Shown here: piece after piece, positions 13,278 through 20,411 of the stretch
Layout of the letters: every line of letters starts with the position of its first letter
Numbering within the stretch: position 1 is the stretch's first letter
IMG/VR virus record: IMGVR_UViG_3300025133_000605
Span: 1 to 23,478 of that record
From: a virus
Direction: 5' to 3' (one strand)
DNA length: 23,478 nucleotides
Made by a program: the position numbers and the translations under genes
Notes under the pieces: model-generated
What the model saw: the letters and a program-made list of their open reading frames with translations, nothing else
What the model was told of the DNA's origin: nothing
Database searches by the model: none

Positions 13278-14470
13278 TCTTCACCTCGCCCGGCCGGGCT
13301 GGTGGTGCAGGGGAGGCACCACCGACCACCGTCGCCGGTGGGGGCCGAACCGGTGTCCACCAGGAGCGCGTCGCACCCGGGCCGCTGGCACCGACCTTGG
13401 ATGAGCACCTGCCTCCAGTCGCTGCGGTACACCGGGGCCTCGGGGTAGTCCTCGGGCAGCAGCAGGGTGGTGCTGGGGCGGCCCCGCCAGTCGCGCTTCA
13501 CCCCCTCGCTGGCGCTGGCCCAGCACGTCCGCCAGAAGGAGCAGTACACGCACTGCCAGGGCAGTTCGTAGCCCTTGCCGCGCTTCCGCTCCTTCGGCAC
13601 CAGGGGCTCGCCGTCCGGCATCACCCTGGGCACGTCGGTGGGGCACCCGCTGTGCACCACCGCCTGAGTGTTCGCCAGGGCCTGGAGGTGTCGCTGTCGG
13701 CTGAACGACTGCCACCAGCCCACCACCACACCGCTGTCGCCGCAGATGCCCAGGACGTACCCGGCGGGGCTGCTGGTGGAGCGCAGGTAGGCGTTCAGCT
13801 GCCACGCATAGCTCTCATCGTCATCCCAGGGCTCCACCCCCCGGGCCAGGGCCTTCTGCACCTTGGTGATGGCGTAGCTGCTCAGGCTCTTGCACTCCAC
13901 GGGGTAGCGCACGTGGTCGGGGCCGCTCAGCAGGGCGTCCAGCGTCACCGGCACCGGTGCGCCAGCGCCCAGCCACAGCTGGCCGGGGGCCCCCGCACCG
14001 GTCCAGCGCCAGCGGGCCACGGCGTCGCACAGCTGGCGCTCGTCGGCCGTGGGGGGGTGCTCGTCGTCCTGGAGCCAGTCCCAGGCCTCGCCGTCCACCC
14101 GGCCAGCGTGGTGCCGGCACAGCAGGATGGCATCGCGCAGCGCGTACAGCAGCAGGGCCTCGGCGGCGTCGCCCAGGGCGAAGCGGGCCTTCGCCTTCGC
14201 GCCCAGCTTCCGACCGTCCGCCGGGGTGTCGTGCCAGCGGTGGGCCTGGGCCCGAACGCACTTGCCCAGGGCGCTGCCCCGGAACGGGCTGCTGTGCTGG
14301 ACGGGGCCGTGGTCAGCGTGCAGCTGGCGCAGCACGTCCCGGCCGATGCTCCCGGCCGCCCAGGGGGGCGGGGTGGTGGGCTGGGGGCGCGCCAGGCGCA
14401 GGCGCACCAGGCGGGCCAGGTCGGGCAGGCCGTCCAGGCGGGGGTTGCGGTCGTGGAGAAGGGTGGCCAC
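13274..14470 (-). CDS. Cas4/RecB-like PD-(D/E)xK nuclease with Fe-S cysteines and an extra zinc knuckle
   Basis: A 398-residue protein from the GTG 14468-14470, preceded by the start-associated leader. Nuclease core: TLDALLSG (D178), YPVECKS (E192, K194) and WQLNAYLRS (Q224). A cysteine at C71 (ALGKCVRAQAHRW) plus C307, C310 and C316 (CVYCSFWRTC) reproduces the four-cysteine Fe-S arrangement of Cas4/AddB-type nucleases. Beyond the usual domain, C361, C366, C385 and C388 form a likely zinc ribbon at the C terminus. In phages such nucleases pair with an annealing protein: the exonuclease makes single-stranded ends and the annealase pairs them. The ERF annealase is the next gene upstream. No cas1 or cas2 is present, so a CRISPR role is not indicated. 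Confidence 0.82.
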   Translation of the reverse strand: MATLLHDRNPRLDGLPDLARLVRLRLARPQPTTPPPWAAGSIGRDVLRQLHADHGPVQHSSPFRGSALGKCVRAQAHRWHDTPADGRKLGAKAKARFALGDAAEALLLYALRDAILLCRHHAGRVDGEAWDWLQDDEHPPTADERQLCDAVARWRWTGAGAPGQLWLGAGAPVPVTLDALLSGPDHVRYPVECKSLSSYAITKVQKALARGVEPWDDDESYAWQLNAYLRSTSSPAGYVLGICGDSGVVVGWWQSFSRQRHLQALANTQAVVHSGCPTDVPRVMPDGEPLVPKERKRGKGYELPWQCVYCSFWRTCWASASEGVKRDWRGRPSTTLLLPEDYPEAPVYRSDWRQVLIQGRCQRPGCDALLVDTGSAPTGDGGRWCLPCTTSPAGRGEE

Positions 14471-14476
14471 GGGGGC

Positions 14477-14487
14477 CTCCTGTGTTG
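14477..14487 (-). promoter_or_regulatory. Start-associated leader of the nuclease gene
   Basis: CAACACAGGAG on the minus strand, six bases before the GTG at 14470. It decides the GTG start, since no ATG lies near. Confidence 0.7.
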
Positions 14488-14517
14488 GTGGTGGTTCCAG
14501 CTGTGGGCTGGCCCGAA

Positions 14518-14574
14518 GCCACCAGGGTGCGTCACGGCCCCACAGGACGGGAGGGCCGGGGGCACCCTGGTGGC
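14518..14574. repeat. Large intergenic stem-loop between ERF and nuclease genes
   Basis: GCCACCAGGGTGC (14518-14530) and GCACCCTGGTGGC (14562-14574) make a perfect 13-bp outer stem; GGCCC (14536-14540) and GGGCC (14553-14557) make an inner stem. No U-run follows on the minus strand, so it may be a processing or attenuation structure rather than a classical terminator. Confidence 0.65.
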
Positions 14575-14587
14575 CAGGGGTCAGGGC

Positions 14588-15232
14588 TCAGCTGTGCTCG
14601 CCAGCGCTGTCGCTGGGCGCGTACAGGTCCGGCTCGTTGCCAGCGGCCAGGGCGTCGATGAACCGGGCCCTGTCGTCGCTGTGCCAGGTGCTGGGCCTGG
14701 TGCCACCCTTGCCCTCCAGGTAGGCGGCTACCTGCTCGTACCGCAGGCCGAACTCGCGCAGCTGCACCATGAAGCGCTTGTGGTCGGCCTCCCAGCTGGG
14801 GTGGTGCTTCGGGCGCTCGGGCTGCTGGGGCTCCTGGCCCTGGCCGCTGGCTGCGTTGCCGTCGTCGTCGTCGTCGGCGGCCAGGCAGCACATCGCGGCC
14901 AGGCTGTACCGGCGCAGGTACGTGATGGCGCTGCCCATCGCCTGGGGGTCGTCCTTCCGTGGGCGCGCGCTCAGCGTGCAGCGCAGGCTGTCGCCGCCCC
15001 ACAGAAGCTCGGTGGTCACCTCCACCCGGTTCGCTTCGGCGTTCCAGCTGGGGGCCTGGAGCACCGCGATGCCGTGCTTCGACAGGATGGGGCGGGTGGC
15101 GTCGATCACGCTCGCCAGGCTGGCGAAGCGGCTGTTGAAGTGCGGGTTGTTCTTGTCGATGGTGGCGTGGCTCATCTCGGCCTGGGCTGCGGCCAGGGCT
15201 GCGGCGATGGAGTCGTGCTTCGGTGCGGCCAT
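14588..15232 (-). CDS. erf: ERF-family single-strand annealing protein
   Basis: A 214-residue protein starting at the ATG 15230-15232, with AGGAGG nearby. Core motifs of the ERF superfamily are clear: DKNNPHFNSRFASLASVIDA (27-45), ILSKHGIAVLQ (49-59), and GSAITYLRRYSLAAMCCLA (100-118), followed by an acidic run DDDDDGN. ERF proteins coat single-stranded DNA and anneal complementary strands in RecA-independent recombination, usually with a partner exonuclease, here the next gene. The C-terminal 80 residues are a variable, charged region. Recognition is strong; the length is normal. Confidence 0.93.
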   Translation of the reverse strand: MAAPKHDSIAAALAAAQAEMSHATIDKNNPHFNSRFASLASVIDATRPILSKHGIAVLQAPSWNAEANRVEVTTELLWGGDSLRCTLSARPRKDDPQAMGSAITYLRRYSLAAMCCLAADDDDDGNAASGQGQEPQQPERPKHHPSWEADHKRFMVQLREFGLRYEQVAAYLEGKGGTRPSTWHSDDRARFIDALAAGNEPDLYAPSDSAGEHS

Positions 15233-15238
15233 GGGGGC

Positions 15239-15249
15239 CTCCTGGTTGG
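15239..15249 (-). promoter_or_regulatory. Variant start-associated leader of the ERF gene
   Basis: CCAACCAGGAG on the minus strand, the early-gene leader lacking the CA step of CAACACAGGAG. The noncoding gap upstream (15250-15317) holds G/C-rich palindromes but no clean long hairpin. Confidence 0.5.
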
Positions 15250-15317
15250 GGGTGGTGGGCCCTGGGGCCCCTCCACGCGGCGAGCCCCCCGGGGGAGGCC
15301 CGCCAGGTGGCGGTGCG

Positions 15318-15443
15318 TCAGGGCAGGATGGTCGGGCCGGGCTCGGCCAGGGCGGCGAGCCACCACAGGCCCACCACCATGGTGGCGAGCAGCAGGGCGG
15401 CCAGCAGGTGGTCGGCCCAGGTGTCGGGGCTACCGTCGCGCAT
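15318..15443 (-). CDS. 41-residue single-pass membrane peptide
   Basis: A short frame starting at an ATG (15441-15443) that overlaps the end of the preceding gene by 14 bases, and ending 85 bases before ERF. It reads MRDGSPDTWADH, then a hydrophobic stretch LLAALLLATMVVGLWWLAAL (13-32), then AEPGPTILP. That is one likely transmembrane helix with a charged N-terminus. No family recognised. A membrane peptide inside the recombination operon is unusual; possible roles include host takeover or superinfection exclusion, but nothing in the sequence decides. Confidence 0.5.
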   Translation of the reverse strand: MRDGSPDTWADHLLAALLLATMVVGLWWLAALAEPGPTILP

Positions 15444-15768
15444 CAGCCGCCCCCACCATCATGCCGTCGAACTTCGCGTAGGCGAGCAGGCCAGCCGGGG
15501 GGCACTGCCAGTCCCAGCACGTCGTCACCACCAGTGCGGGCCAGGTGGCCGTCAGGTGGTCGTGCTCGGCGCTTCGGTGCAGGTCCCAGGTCGGCACCCC
15601 GAAGGCCGAGCGCAGGCGGTGCACAGCGTCCTGCATGCCCTCGTCCATCACGTGCACCCGCAGGGCGTCGTGGCTCTTGCCGAAGCTCACCACCCGGGTG
15701 GCTTCCGGGAGCACCGTGAGCAGGCTCGCCAGCGCGTTGGCAGCGGCCAGGGCGTCGTCGCGTGTCAC
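15430..15768 (-). CDS. Unknown protein
   Basis: A 112-residue protein whose GTG start (15766-15768) overlaps the previous stop (GTGA). A helical N-terminus (DDALAAANALASLLTVL) is followed by strand-like VVSFGKSHDALRVHVMD, a helix, and TWPALVVTTCWDWQCPP. The pattern suggests a small alpha/beta fold. I recognise no family. It is coupled to the winged-helix protein upstream and the membrane peptide downstream. Confidence 0.65.
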   Translation of the reverse strand: MTRDDALAAANALASLLTVLPEATRVVSFGKSHDALRVHVMDEGMQDAVHRLRSAFGVPTWDLHRSAEHDHLTATWPALVVTTCWDWQCPPAGLLAYAKFDGMMVGAADARR

Positions 15769-16274
15769 TTCGCACCTCCCCAGGCCAGGCTGGCCCGCGT
15801 GGCATCGGTCAGCCGGTACTTGAAGGGCCGGTGCCCCAGGCGCTCCAGGTGGCCCTGGCGGTGCAGCTGGCCCAGGGCCGTGGAGGCCAGGCAGGTGCCG
15901 CTCTTGGTGTTGGTGCCCACCAGGCCCAGGTAGCCGGCCACCCGGCTGGCGTTCACGGCGGGGTGCGTCCGCACGCACTCCAGCACGGCCCGGTTGCGGG
16001 TCCCCTCCCGGGGGAGGCGCACCAGGGGCGGGGGCGGGGGCAGGTCCAGTTCGGGGGCCAGGCCCAGGTCCGGCACCGGTGCCCCGTTGACGCCGTGCTT
16101 CTCCAGCGCCTCCGCGGCCTGCTCGGTCGGGCAGGGCCGGGTGGCCAGGCCCTGCTGGTGGCTGTCCACCCACAGCAGCAGCTGCGCGTAGCACAGCAGG
16201 GCCTCGTTGCTCAGCTGGCGGGGGTCCAGGGCCCGGAGCAGGGTGCTCAGCGCCTTCATCTTCTCGTCGTACAT
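15765..16274 (-). CDS. Winged-helix protein with proline-rich linker
   Basis: A 169-residue protein from the ATG 16272-16274, preceded by the start-associated leader. The N-terminal helix bundle (LSTLLRALDPRQLSNEALLCYAQLLLWVD, in part) is joined by a Pro-rich linker (PPPPPLVRLP, about 78-87) to a C-terminal winged helix: AVLECVRTHPAVNASRVAGY, STALGQLHRQGHLERLG, RPFKYRLTDA. That is the classic arrangement of DNA-contact helix, then wing. Likely a DNA-binding regulator or recombination accessory factor. Confidence 0.65.
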   Translation of the reverse strand: MYDEKMKALSTLLRALDPRQLSNEALLCYAQLLLWVDSHQQGLATRPCPTEQAAEALEKHGVNGAPVPDLGLAPELDLPPPPPLVRLPREGTRNRAVLECVRTHPAVNASRVAGYLGLVGTNTKSGTCLASTALGQLHRQGHLERLGHRPFKYRLTDATRASLAWGGAK

Positions 16275-16282
16275 GGCTCGTT

Positions 16283-16293
16283 CTCCTGTGTTG
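16283..16293 (-). promoter_or_regulatory. Start-associated leader of the winged-helix gene
   Basis: CAACACAGGAG on the minus strand, 8 bases before the ATG at 16274, exactly as at 14477, 17830 and 18835. Confidence 0.7.
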
Positions 16294-16322
16294 GGGAGCC
16301 CCGCTGCGGGGTGCAGCGGCTC

Positions 16323-16348
16323 GGGGCCCCCACCATGGCGGGGGCCCC
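16323..16348. repeat. Perfect intergenic hairpin
   Basis: GGGGCCCCC (16323-16331) pairs with GGGGGCCCC (16340-16348), loop ACCATGGC. A second, bulged hairpin (GAGCCCCGCTGC / GCAGCGGCTC) lies between it and the leader. Confidence 0.6.
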
Positions 16349-16363
16349 TGGTCGCTGGGGGGC

Positions 16364-16669
16364 TCAGAAGGGCACGTCGTCCTCGTCATACAGCAGCTGC
16401 ACGGCCACAGGCAGGCCGCTGTCGGCCACGGGGCCCTGGGGCATGCCCTGGCCCGGGGGCGGGCCCAGGCGGGCCACCTGGGCCACCTGGGCCCGCGTGT
16501 CGGCGTCCTGGGCGCAGGTGCACTCCCAGGGCGGGGCCTGGCAGCTATCGCACAGCTTGGCCCGGCCCGGCCCCTCCACCGGCTCGCCCTGGCCACAGGC
16601 CGAACAGGTGGGGGTCCCCAGGGGCGCGCGGTAGCCGCAGCCGGAGCAGGCCCGCATGGTGGGGCTCAC
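16364..16669 (-). CDS. Double zinc-ribbon protein with an SSB-like acidic C-terminal tip
   Basis: A 101-residue protein; the GTG start (16667-16669) overlaps the previous stop, and an in-frame ATG lies four codons later. Four cysteine pairs make two zinc ribbons: C8/C11 with C22/C25 and C40/C43 with C50/C52. A Gly/Pro-rich linker (about 65-86) leads to a C terminus ending DEDDVPF. Bacterial SSB ends DDDIPF, the tip that recruits RecO, RecQ, exonucleases and primase. No OB fold is present, so this is not an ordinary SSB. It may recruit host SSB-binding enzymes or be a divergent single-strand binder; it is made just upstream of the recombination genes. Confidence 0.7.
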   Translation of the reverse strand: MSPTMRACSGCGYRAPLGTPTCSACGQGEPVEGPGRAKLCDSCQAPPWECTCAQDADTRAQVAQVARLGPPPGQGMPQGPVADSGLPVAVQLLYDEDDVPF

Positions 16670-17823
16670 GCCTCCCCCACGGTCAGCCGGCCCTGCTCCT
16701 GGTTGCTCAGCCCCCAGCGCAGCAGCTGGCCACCGGCCCGCTCCAGGCGGTCCTGCTCCAGCAGGTCGTCGGTGCTGATGTGGGCGGCCAGCGTCACGGC
16801 CGCCACCGCGTGGCCCAGGGTGTGGCCCGGCACCTGGGGGGCGCGCTCGTGGTCGCCCAGGCTGCGCTGGGCGGCCTGGACGAAGCCCTGGGTCAGCCCC
16901 ATGCTGCTCAGCCGGCCCTCCAGCAGGGCGTACAGGTCATCCACCTGCACCCCCAGCGCCTGGTCGTACGCCTCCACCAGGCCGCTGGCCCGGGTCCGCA
17001 CCACGTCCAGGCAGTCGCTCAGCCCCTTCACGATGCGGCTGGGGTCGCCGGTGTGTCGCCAGCGCCAGGTCCCCTCGGGGCTCCAGTCGTGCATGCCGTT
17101 GGTGCAGCGCAGCGTGTAGCTCGCCGCGCTGGCCCACACGCTGCGCCGGCCCACACAGCTGTTGCCCACGTCGATCACCGGCACGGGGCGGTTCAGCATC
17201 GCCTCGGGCTCCAGGTGCGGGTCCAGCGCCAGCCGGATGCGCATGTCGGTGCCGTTCACGTCGGCCTGGAGCACGGGCAGCTGGCTCCAGCCCTCGCCAG
17301 CGGCCAGCATCGCCTCCACCACCTGGAGGTCGTCCACTACCCCGTACGTCTGGCTCAGCACGGCCCGGCACGTCAGCTGGCCGTCCACGCGCACCGTCCG
17401 CAGGAGGCTGGGGTCGGTGTGCTCCTGGGCCATGAAGGCCGCCATCGAGAGCTCGGCCAGCTGGCGGCCACGGTCGGCGTCGCGGGCCGTGTCCGCGGCC
17501 TCGGTGGTGCCCACCAGGCGGTCGATGAAGCCCAGGCCGTAGCGGGGGAGCACACGGCTCGCCAGCTGGCTCAGGGCGTTCTTGGTCAGCACCATGGGCT
17601 CGCCCAGCTGGCCGCCCGTCATGGGGTACAGCTGGTGGGTGCCACCCCGGGGGGCCAGGCGCAGGTGGTGCAGCGCGAGCGGCCGGTAGCAGTCCTCGGG
17701 CTCGAGCTTCGCCGTCTGGGCGCGCAGGGCGTCGCGCACCTCTTCCAGGTGCATGGTGTTCGCCGGGTTGGCGAGGTTGGTCTGGTGGCGCAGTGCCACC
17801 GGGAGGGTCGTCGTGCCGTACAT
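16666..17823 (-). CDS. DUF932-like protein
   Basis: A 385-residue protein from the ATG 17821-17823, with the start-associated leader. Recognisable DUF932 traits: CRAVLSQTYGVVDD (152-165), where a strand precedes the YxxxDD segment, and DVGNSCVGRRSVW then YTLRCTNGM (218-244), matching the N-S-x2-G and C-x-NG signature. The C-terminal half is helical. DUF932 proteins are common in phages and plasmids; some are linked by context to recombination or anti-restriction, but no activity is established for this group. Its stop overlaps the start of the zinc-ribbon gene. Confidence 0.75.
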   Translation of the reverse strand: MYGTTTLPVALRHQTNLANPANTMHLEEVRDALRAQTAKLEPEDCYRPLALHHLRLAPRGGTHQLYPMTGGQLGEPMVLTKNALSQLASRVLPRYGLGFIDRLVGTTEAADTARDADRGRQLAELSMAAFMAQEHTDPSLLRTVRVDGQLTCRAVLSQTYGVVDDLQVVEAMLAAGEGWSQLPVLQADVNGTDMRIRLALDPHLEPEAMLNRPVPVIDVGNSCVGRRSVWASAASYTLRCTNGMHDWSPEGTWRWRHTGDPSRIVKGLSDCLDVVRTRASGLVEAYDQALGVQVDDLYALLEGRLSSMGLTQGFVQAAQRSLGDHERAPQVPGHTLGHAVAAVTLAAHISTDDLLEQDRLERAGGQLLRWGLSNQEQGRLTVGEA

Positions 17824-17829
17824 GTTCGG

Positions 17830-17840
17830 CTCCTGTGTTG
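17830..17840 (-). promoter_or_regulatory. Start-associated leader of the DUF932-like gene
   Basis: CAACACAGGAG on the minus strand, six bases before the ATG at 17823. Confidence 0.7.
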
Positions 17841-17865
17841 TTGGGGTACGGGCTGGTCAGCCCCT

Positions 17866-17895
17866 ACGCCCCGGGAGGGTAGCCCCCCGGGGCGT
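17866..17895. repeat. Perfect 10-bp intergenic hairpin
   Basis: ACGCCCCGGG (17866-17875) pairs with CCCGGGGCGT (17886-17895). A smaller GGGCTG/CAGCCC hairpin lies at 17850-17863, between it and the leader. Confidence 0.6.
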
Positions 17896-17919
17896 CGGTG
17901 CCGGTCAGATGCTGTCCGG

Positions 17920-18828
17920 TCAGTTCGCGGCTTCCGCCATCTCGCGCAGTTCGCTGGCGTCCAGGTAGGCGGGGGGCAGCGTGCCGTCGTGCGCCTTGGC
18001 GTACGCCACCCGGAGCACCACGGCCGCCTGGTAGGTGTCCACCACGGCCTTCGCCACGGCCTTCTTGCGGGCCCGGCTGGGGGCCACCCCGCCCAGGCGC
18101 TTCAGTTCGTCGCGAAGCTCCTTCACGGCCATGTCCTGGCGCACCTGGCGCACCCACTCGTCGGCTGCCACGGCTTGCTGCATCGGGAGCAGGGCCCCCG
18201 GCTGCTTGCCGAAGGCCGCCTGGAAGGCCGCCAGGGCGTCCAGGTCGCGCTCGCTGGTCACCAGGGCCGTCAGGGCCGCCACGTCGGCGTCTGCCTGGGC
18301 CTCCCCCACCCGGGGGGCCGTGGTGGCCTGGCCGGCCCGCCTGCGGGCCTTGCGGGCCTTCGTCGGGCTGGGGGTGGCCGCCAGGGTGTCCAGGGCGTCG
18401 CCCACGGCCTGGGCGGCCCCTGCTGCGCCGTCCACGGCCGCCTCGGCTGCGGCTGCGGCCGCCTTGGCCTTGCGGCGAGCGCGGTAGTCCGCGGCCCAGG
18501 CGGCCTCGGCGGCCTGGCCCTTCGCCTCGGCGTCGGCGTCGGCGGTCAGCACCAGCACCATGTCGGCACCGCTGCCCTGCATCTCGGTCAGGTAGCCGGC
18601 CCGGCGCACCGCGCGCACCAGGGGGAACGAGCAGTCGATGTGCCAGCGGCTCTTGCTGCTGTACCGCTTGGGCAGGCCCCAGCGCTCCATCAGGGTGGGG
18701 CGGGGGATGGGGCCGCTGGCCTCGTGGAAGGCCACGATCTCCAGGGCCAGCGGCATCGCTGCACTGGTGGTCAGGCGTCCGGCGGGGTGCTGGGTCGGGG
18801 TGGCGGTCGTCTTCTTCTTCGCGGCCAT
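17920..18828 (-). CDS. Unknown protein with possible winged-helix and SAP-like segments
   Basis: A 302-residue protein from the ATG 18826-18828, with the start-associated leader. Lysine-rich N-terminus (MAAKKKTTATP), then a region that could be a winged helix (FHEASGPIPRPTLMERWGLP, HIDCSFPLVRAVRRAGYL). A long Ala/Lys-rich helical middle (about 98-175) follows. Residues 234-266 (VKELRDELKRLGGVAP then KKAVAKAVV) resemble a SAP DNA-binding motif. A DNA- or RNA-binding role is likely, but I recognise no family. Confidence 0.65.
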   Translation of the reverse strand: MAAKKKTTATPTQHPAGRLTTSAAMPLALEIVAFHEASGPIPRPTLMERWGLPKRYSSKSRWHIDCSFPLVRAVRRAGYLTEMQGSGADMVLVLTADADAEAKGQAAEAAWAADYRARRKAKAAAAAAEAAVDGAAGAAQAVGDALDTLAATPSPTKARKARRRAGQATTAPRVGEAQADADVAALTALVTSERDLDALAAFQAAFGKQPGALLPMQQAVAADEWVRQVRQDMAVKELRDELKRLGGVAPSRARKKAVAKAVVDTYQAAVVLRVAYAKAHDGTLPPAYLDASELREMAEAAN

Positions 18829-18834
18829 GGTGGC

Positions 18835-18845
18835 CTCCTGTGTTG
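18835..18845 (-). promoter_or_regulatory. Start-associated leader of the 17920-18828 gene
   Basis: CAACACAGGAG on the minus strand, six bases before the ATG at 18828. Confidence 0.7.
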
Positions 18846-18869
18846 GGGGTTCGGGCCTGGTCAGCCCCT

Positions 18870-18898
18870 CCAGGCCCTGGCGGGTGGCCAGGGCCTGG
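18870..18898. repeat. Perfect 11-bp intergenic hairpin
   Basis: CCAGGCCCTGG (18870-18880) pairs with CCAGGGCCTGG (18888-18898), 7-base loop. Confidence 0.6.
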
Positions 18899-18917
18899 CG
18901 GTGTCGTCCAGGCGGGT

Positions 18918-19316
18918 TCAGGTGGTGGTGAGCACGTCCCCGGGAGCCAGCATGGCGTCCAGGTGCAGCACGCCCCCCCAAGGGGGGAGCCGTCCGCCAC
19001 CGTGGCGCAGCCGCCAGCGGTAGCCAGCGGCCGTGAAGGCCAGGGGGGCGCGGCCCAGGCCCTGCGCCTTGGTGGCGGTGCCGTCCGCCCGAACCCGGGC
19101 CTCCTCGATGCGGTAGGGGTGCTTCCCCACCTGCACCGTGTACGCGCCTCGGCGGCTGGCCCGACGCACGGTGAAGCGCACCCTGCTCCAGTACCGGCCG
19201 CTCACGATGGTAGCGCCGTACAGCCCGCGGTCGTCGCGCGCCACCAGCAGGTCACGGCCTCGGAGGTAGGCGGCACAGGCGCGGATCACAGCCATGTCGG
19301 TCGTGGGGGGGTACAT
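18918..19316 (-). CDS. Unknown basic protein
   Basis: A 132-residue protein whose ATG (19314-19316) overlaps the previous stop (TGATG). MYPPTTDMAVIRACAAYLRGRD opens with a helix; the rest is strand-rich (VRFTVRRASRRGAYTVQVGKH) and rich in arginine. No family recognised; the basic, beta-rich character would suit nucleic-acid binding. Confidence 0.6.
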   Translation of the reverse strand: MYPPTTDMAVIRACAAYLRGRDLLVARDDRGLYGATIVSGRYWSRVRFTVRRASRRGAYTVQVGKHPYRIEEARVRADGTATKAQGLGRAPLAFTAAGYRWRLRHGGGRLPPWGGVLHLDAMLAPGDVLTTT

Positions 19317-19762
19317 CACTCCCCCCACTCGGCCAGGCAGCCCATGCCAGCGCGCTGCTCGGCCAGGCGGTTCGCCTCGGCCTCGGCCTCGTCGGCGGCC
19401 AGGCTCTCGTCCACCAGCACCTGATACAGGGCCTGGAGCCACACCGCGGGGGCGGTGCGGCCGTTCCAGTCGGCGCGCTTGGCACCGTCCTGTTCGGCCA
19501 GGCGGTTGAACTCGCTCACCACCAGGCAGCCCAGGCGGTTGGTGCCCTGGGGCCGCCAGGGGGTGTCGGCGGCGAAGCTCACTGGCTCCTGGGCCTTGCA
19601 GCGCAGGGCGTTGAACAGGTCCCGAATGCGGTGCGTGTCGGCGTGCCAGCAGGGCACCCCGTCCACCTCGGCCGCCCGCAGGGCGTCGGCCATGGCCGTT
19701 TCGGCGGGGTGCTGGAGCAGCAGGTTGCGGGTCAGGGAGAGGTAGGCGTCGCGGTAGGTCAT
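19316..19762 (-). CDS. Unknown protein
   Basis: A 148-residue protein from the ATG 19760-19762, preceded by CACCCACAGGACGA, the second form of the early-gene leader. Mostly helical: AYLSLTRNLLLQHPAETAMA, then LFNALRCKAQ, LVVSEFNRLAEQDG, and a C-terminal acidic helix VDESLAADEAEAEANRLAEQ. No family recognised. Only 41 bases separate it from the gene upstream, with no room for the hairpin seen at other junctions. Confidence 0.65.
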   Translation of the reverse strand: MTYRDAYLSLTRNLLLQHPAETAMADALRAAEVDGVPCWHADTHRIRDLFNALRCKAQEPVSFAADTPWRPQGTNRLGCLVVSEFNRLAEQDGAKRADWNGRTAPAVWLQALYQVLVDESLAADEAEAEANRLAEQRAGMGCLAEWGE

Positions 19763-19803
19763 GGTGTTCGTCCTGTGGGTGTGGGTGGGGTGGTGGGTGG
19801 TGC

Positions 19804-20175
19804 TCAGCGCTCGCGCTGGGCGTGCTTGATGTGCAGGCGGGCCTCGCGGTTCGCGCGGTAGGTGAGCCGGCGGGCCAGGTCGTTGATGCTGGCCTGGCTG
19901 GCGTGCTCGCCCAGGTAGGTGCTGGCCAGCAGCTTGCCCGTGGCCGTGGTAGCCGCGTCGTACGCCACGAACCGGCCGTTCTGCTCCCAGGTGTCGCGCC
20001 GCTTGTCGTTGCGGCGCGCGGTGCTCTCGCGCTTGCGGGCCCAGCCACGGCCCAGGGCGTTGGTGCGCAGCAGGTGCGTCAGGCCGGGGTAGGCGGCTTC
20101 GGCCTCGGCGCACATGTTGTCGGCCCACTCCGCAAGGGGCGTGCGGGTGCGGGTGGTGCGGGTGGTGCGTGCCAT
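19804..20175 (-). CDS. Unknown basic protein
   Basis: A 123-residue, strongly basic protein from the ATG 20173-20175, with the leader CCAACACAGGAC. The Thr/Arg-rich start (ARTTRTTRTRTP) and later ARKRESTARRNDKRRD suggest nucleic-acid binding. The C-terminal half is helical (SQASINDLARRLTYRANREA). No family recognised. Confidence 0.6.
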   Translation of the reverse strand: MARTTRTTRTRTPLAEWADNMCAEAEAAYPGLTHLLRTNALGRGWARKRESTARRNDKRRDTWEQNGRFVAYDAATTATGKLLASTYLGEHASQASINDLARRLTYRANREARLHIKHAQRER

Positions 20176-20182
20176 GGTGGTG

Positions 20183-20192
20183 TCCTGTGTTG
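20183..20192 (-). promoter_or_regulatory. Start-associated leader of the 19804-20175 gene
   Basis: CAACACAGGA on the minus strand, followed by C instead of G, seven bases before the ATG. Confidence 0.65.
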
Positions 20193-20216
20193 GGGTGGTG
20201 GGCCTGGCTGGCCCTT

Positions 20217-20246
20217 CCAGGGCAGCGGTGTGGGCCGCTGCCCTGG
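20217..20246. repeat. Perfect 12-bp intergenic hairpin
   Basis: CCAGGGCAGCGG (20217-20228) pairs with CCGCTGCCCTGG (20235-20246), 6-base loop; the strongest of the gene-junction hairpins on the early operon. Confidence 0.65.
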
Positions 20247-20273
20247 CCGTGTCGGCCAGGCGGGGGTGGGGGG

Positions 20274-20411
20274 CTACGCGGCTTCGGCCAGGGCCAGGGC
20301 GGCCTGGCGCTCGGTGGCGCTGGCGTCCAGCAGCAGGGCCGCAGCGGCCAGCGTGGTGCCGTACACGGCGGCGATGTTCAGAAGCTCGATGGCGAGATCG
20401 GTGATGGTCAT
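20274..20411 (-). CDS. 45-residue small hydrophobic protein
   Basis: A short gene from the ATG 20409-20411, whose 27-base start region is identical to that of the 20512-20712 gene. MTITDLAIELLNIAAVYGTT and the following LAAAALLL form a long hydrophobic helix, then DASATERQAALALAEAA, an amphipathic helix. It may be membrane-associated or a small helical hairpin. No family recognised; the conserved leader supports it being a real gene. Confidence 0.55.
   Translation of the reverse strand: MTITDLAIELLNIAAVYGTTLAAAALLLDASATERQAALALAEAA

Noticed and set aside
13274-14470. Cas4-like gene as a sign of a CRISPR-Cas locus
   Set aside because: No cas1, cas2 or repeat-spacer array in the window. Pairing with ERF indicates a phage recombination exonuclease.
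13025-15481. 818-residue plus-strand frame over the recombination genes
   Set aside because: Fully antisense to the ERF and Cas4-like genes, whose motifs are unmistakable.
16207-19023. 938-residue plus-strand frame
   Set aside because: Antisense to five minus-strand genes with leaders and overlaps; repetitive composition.
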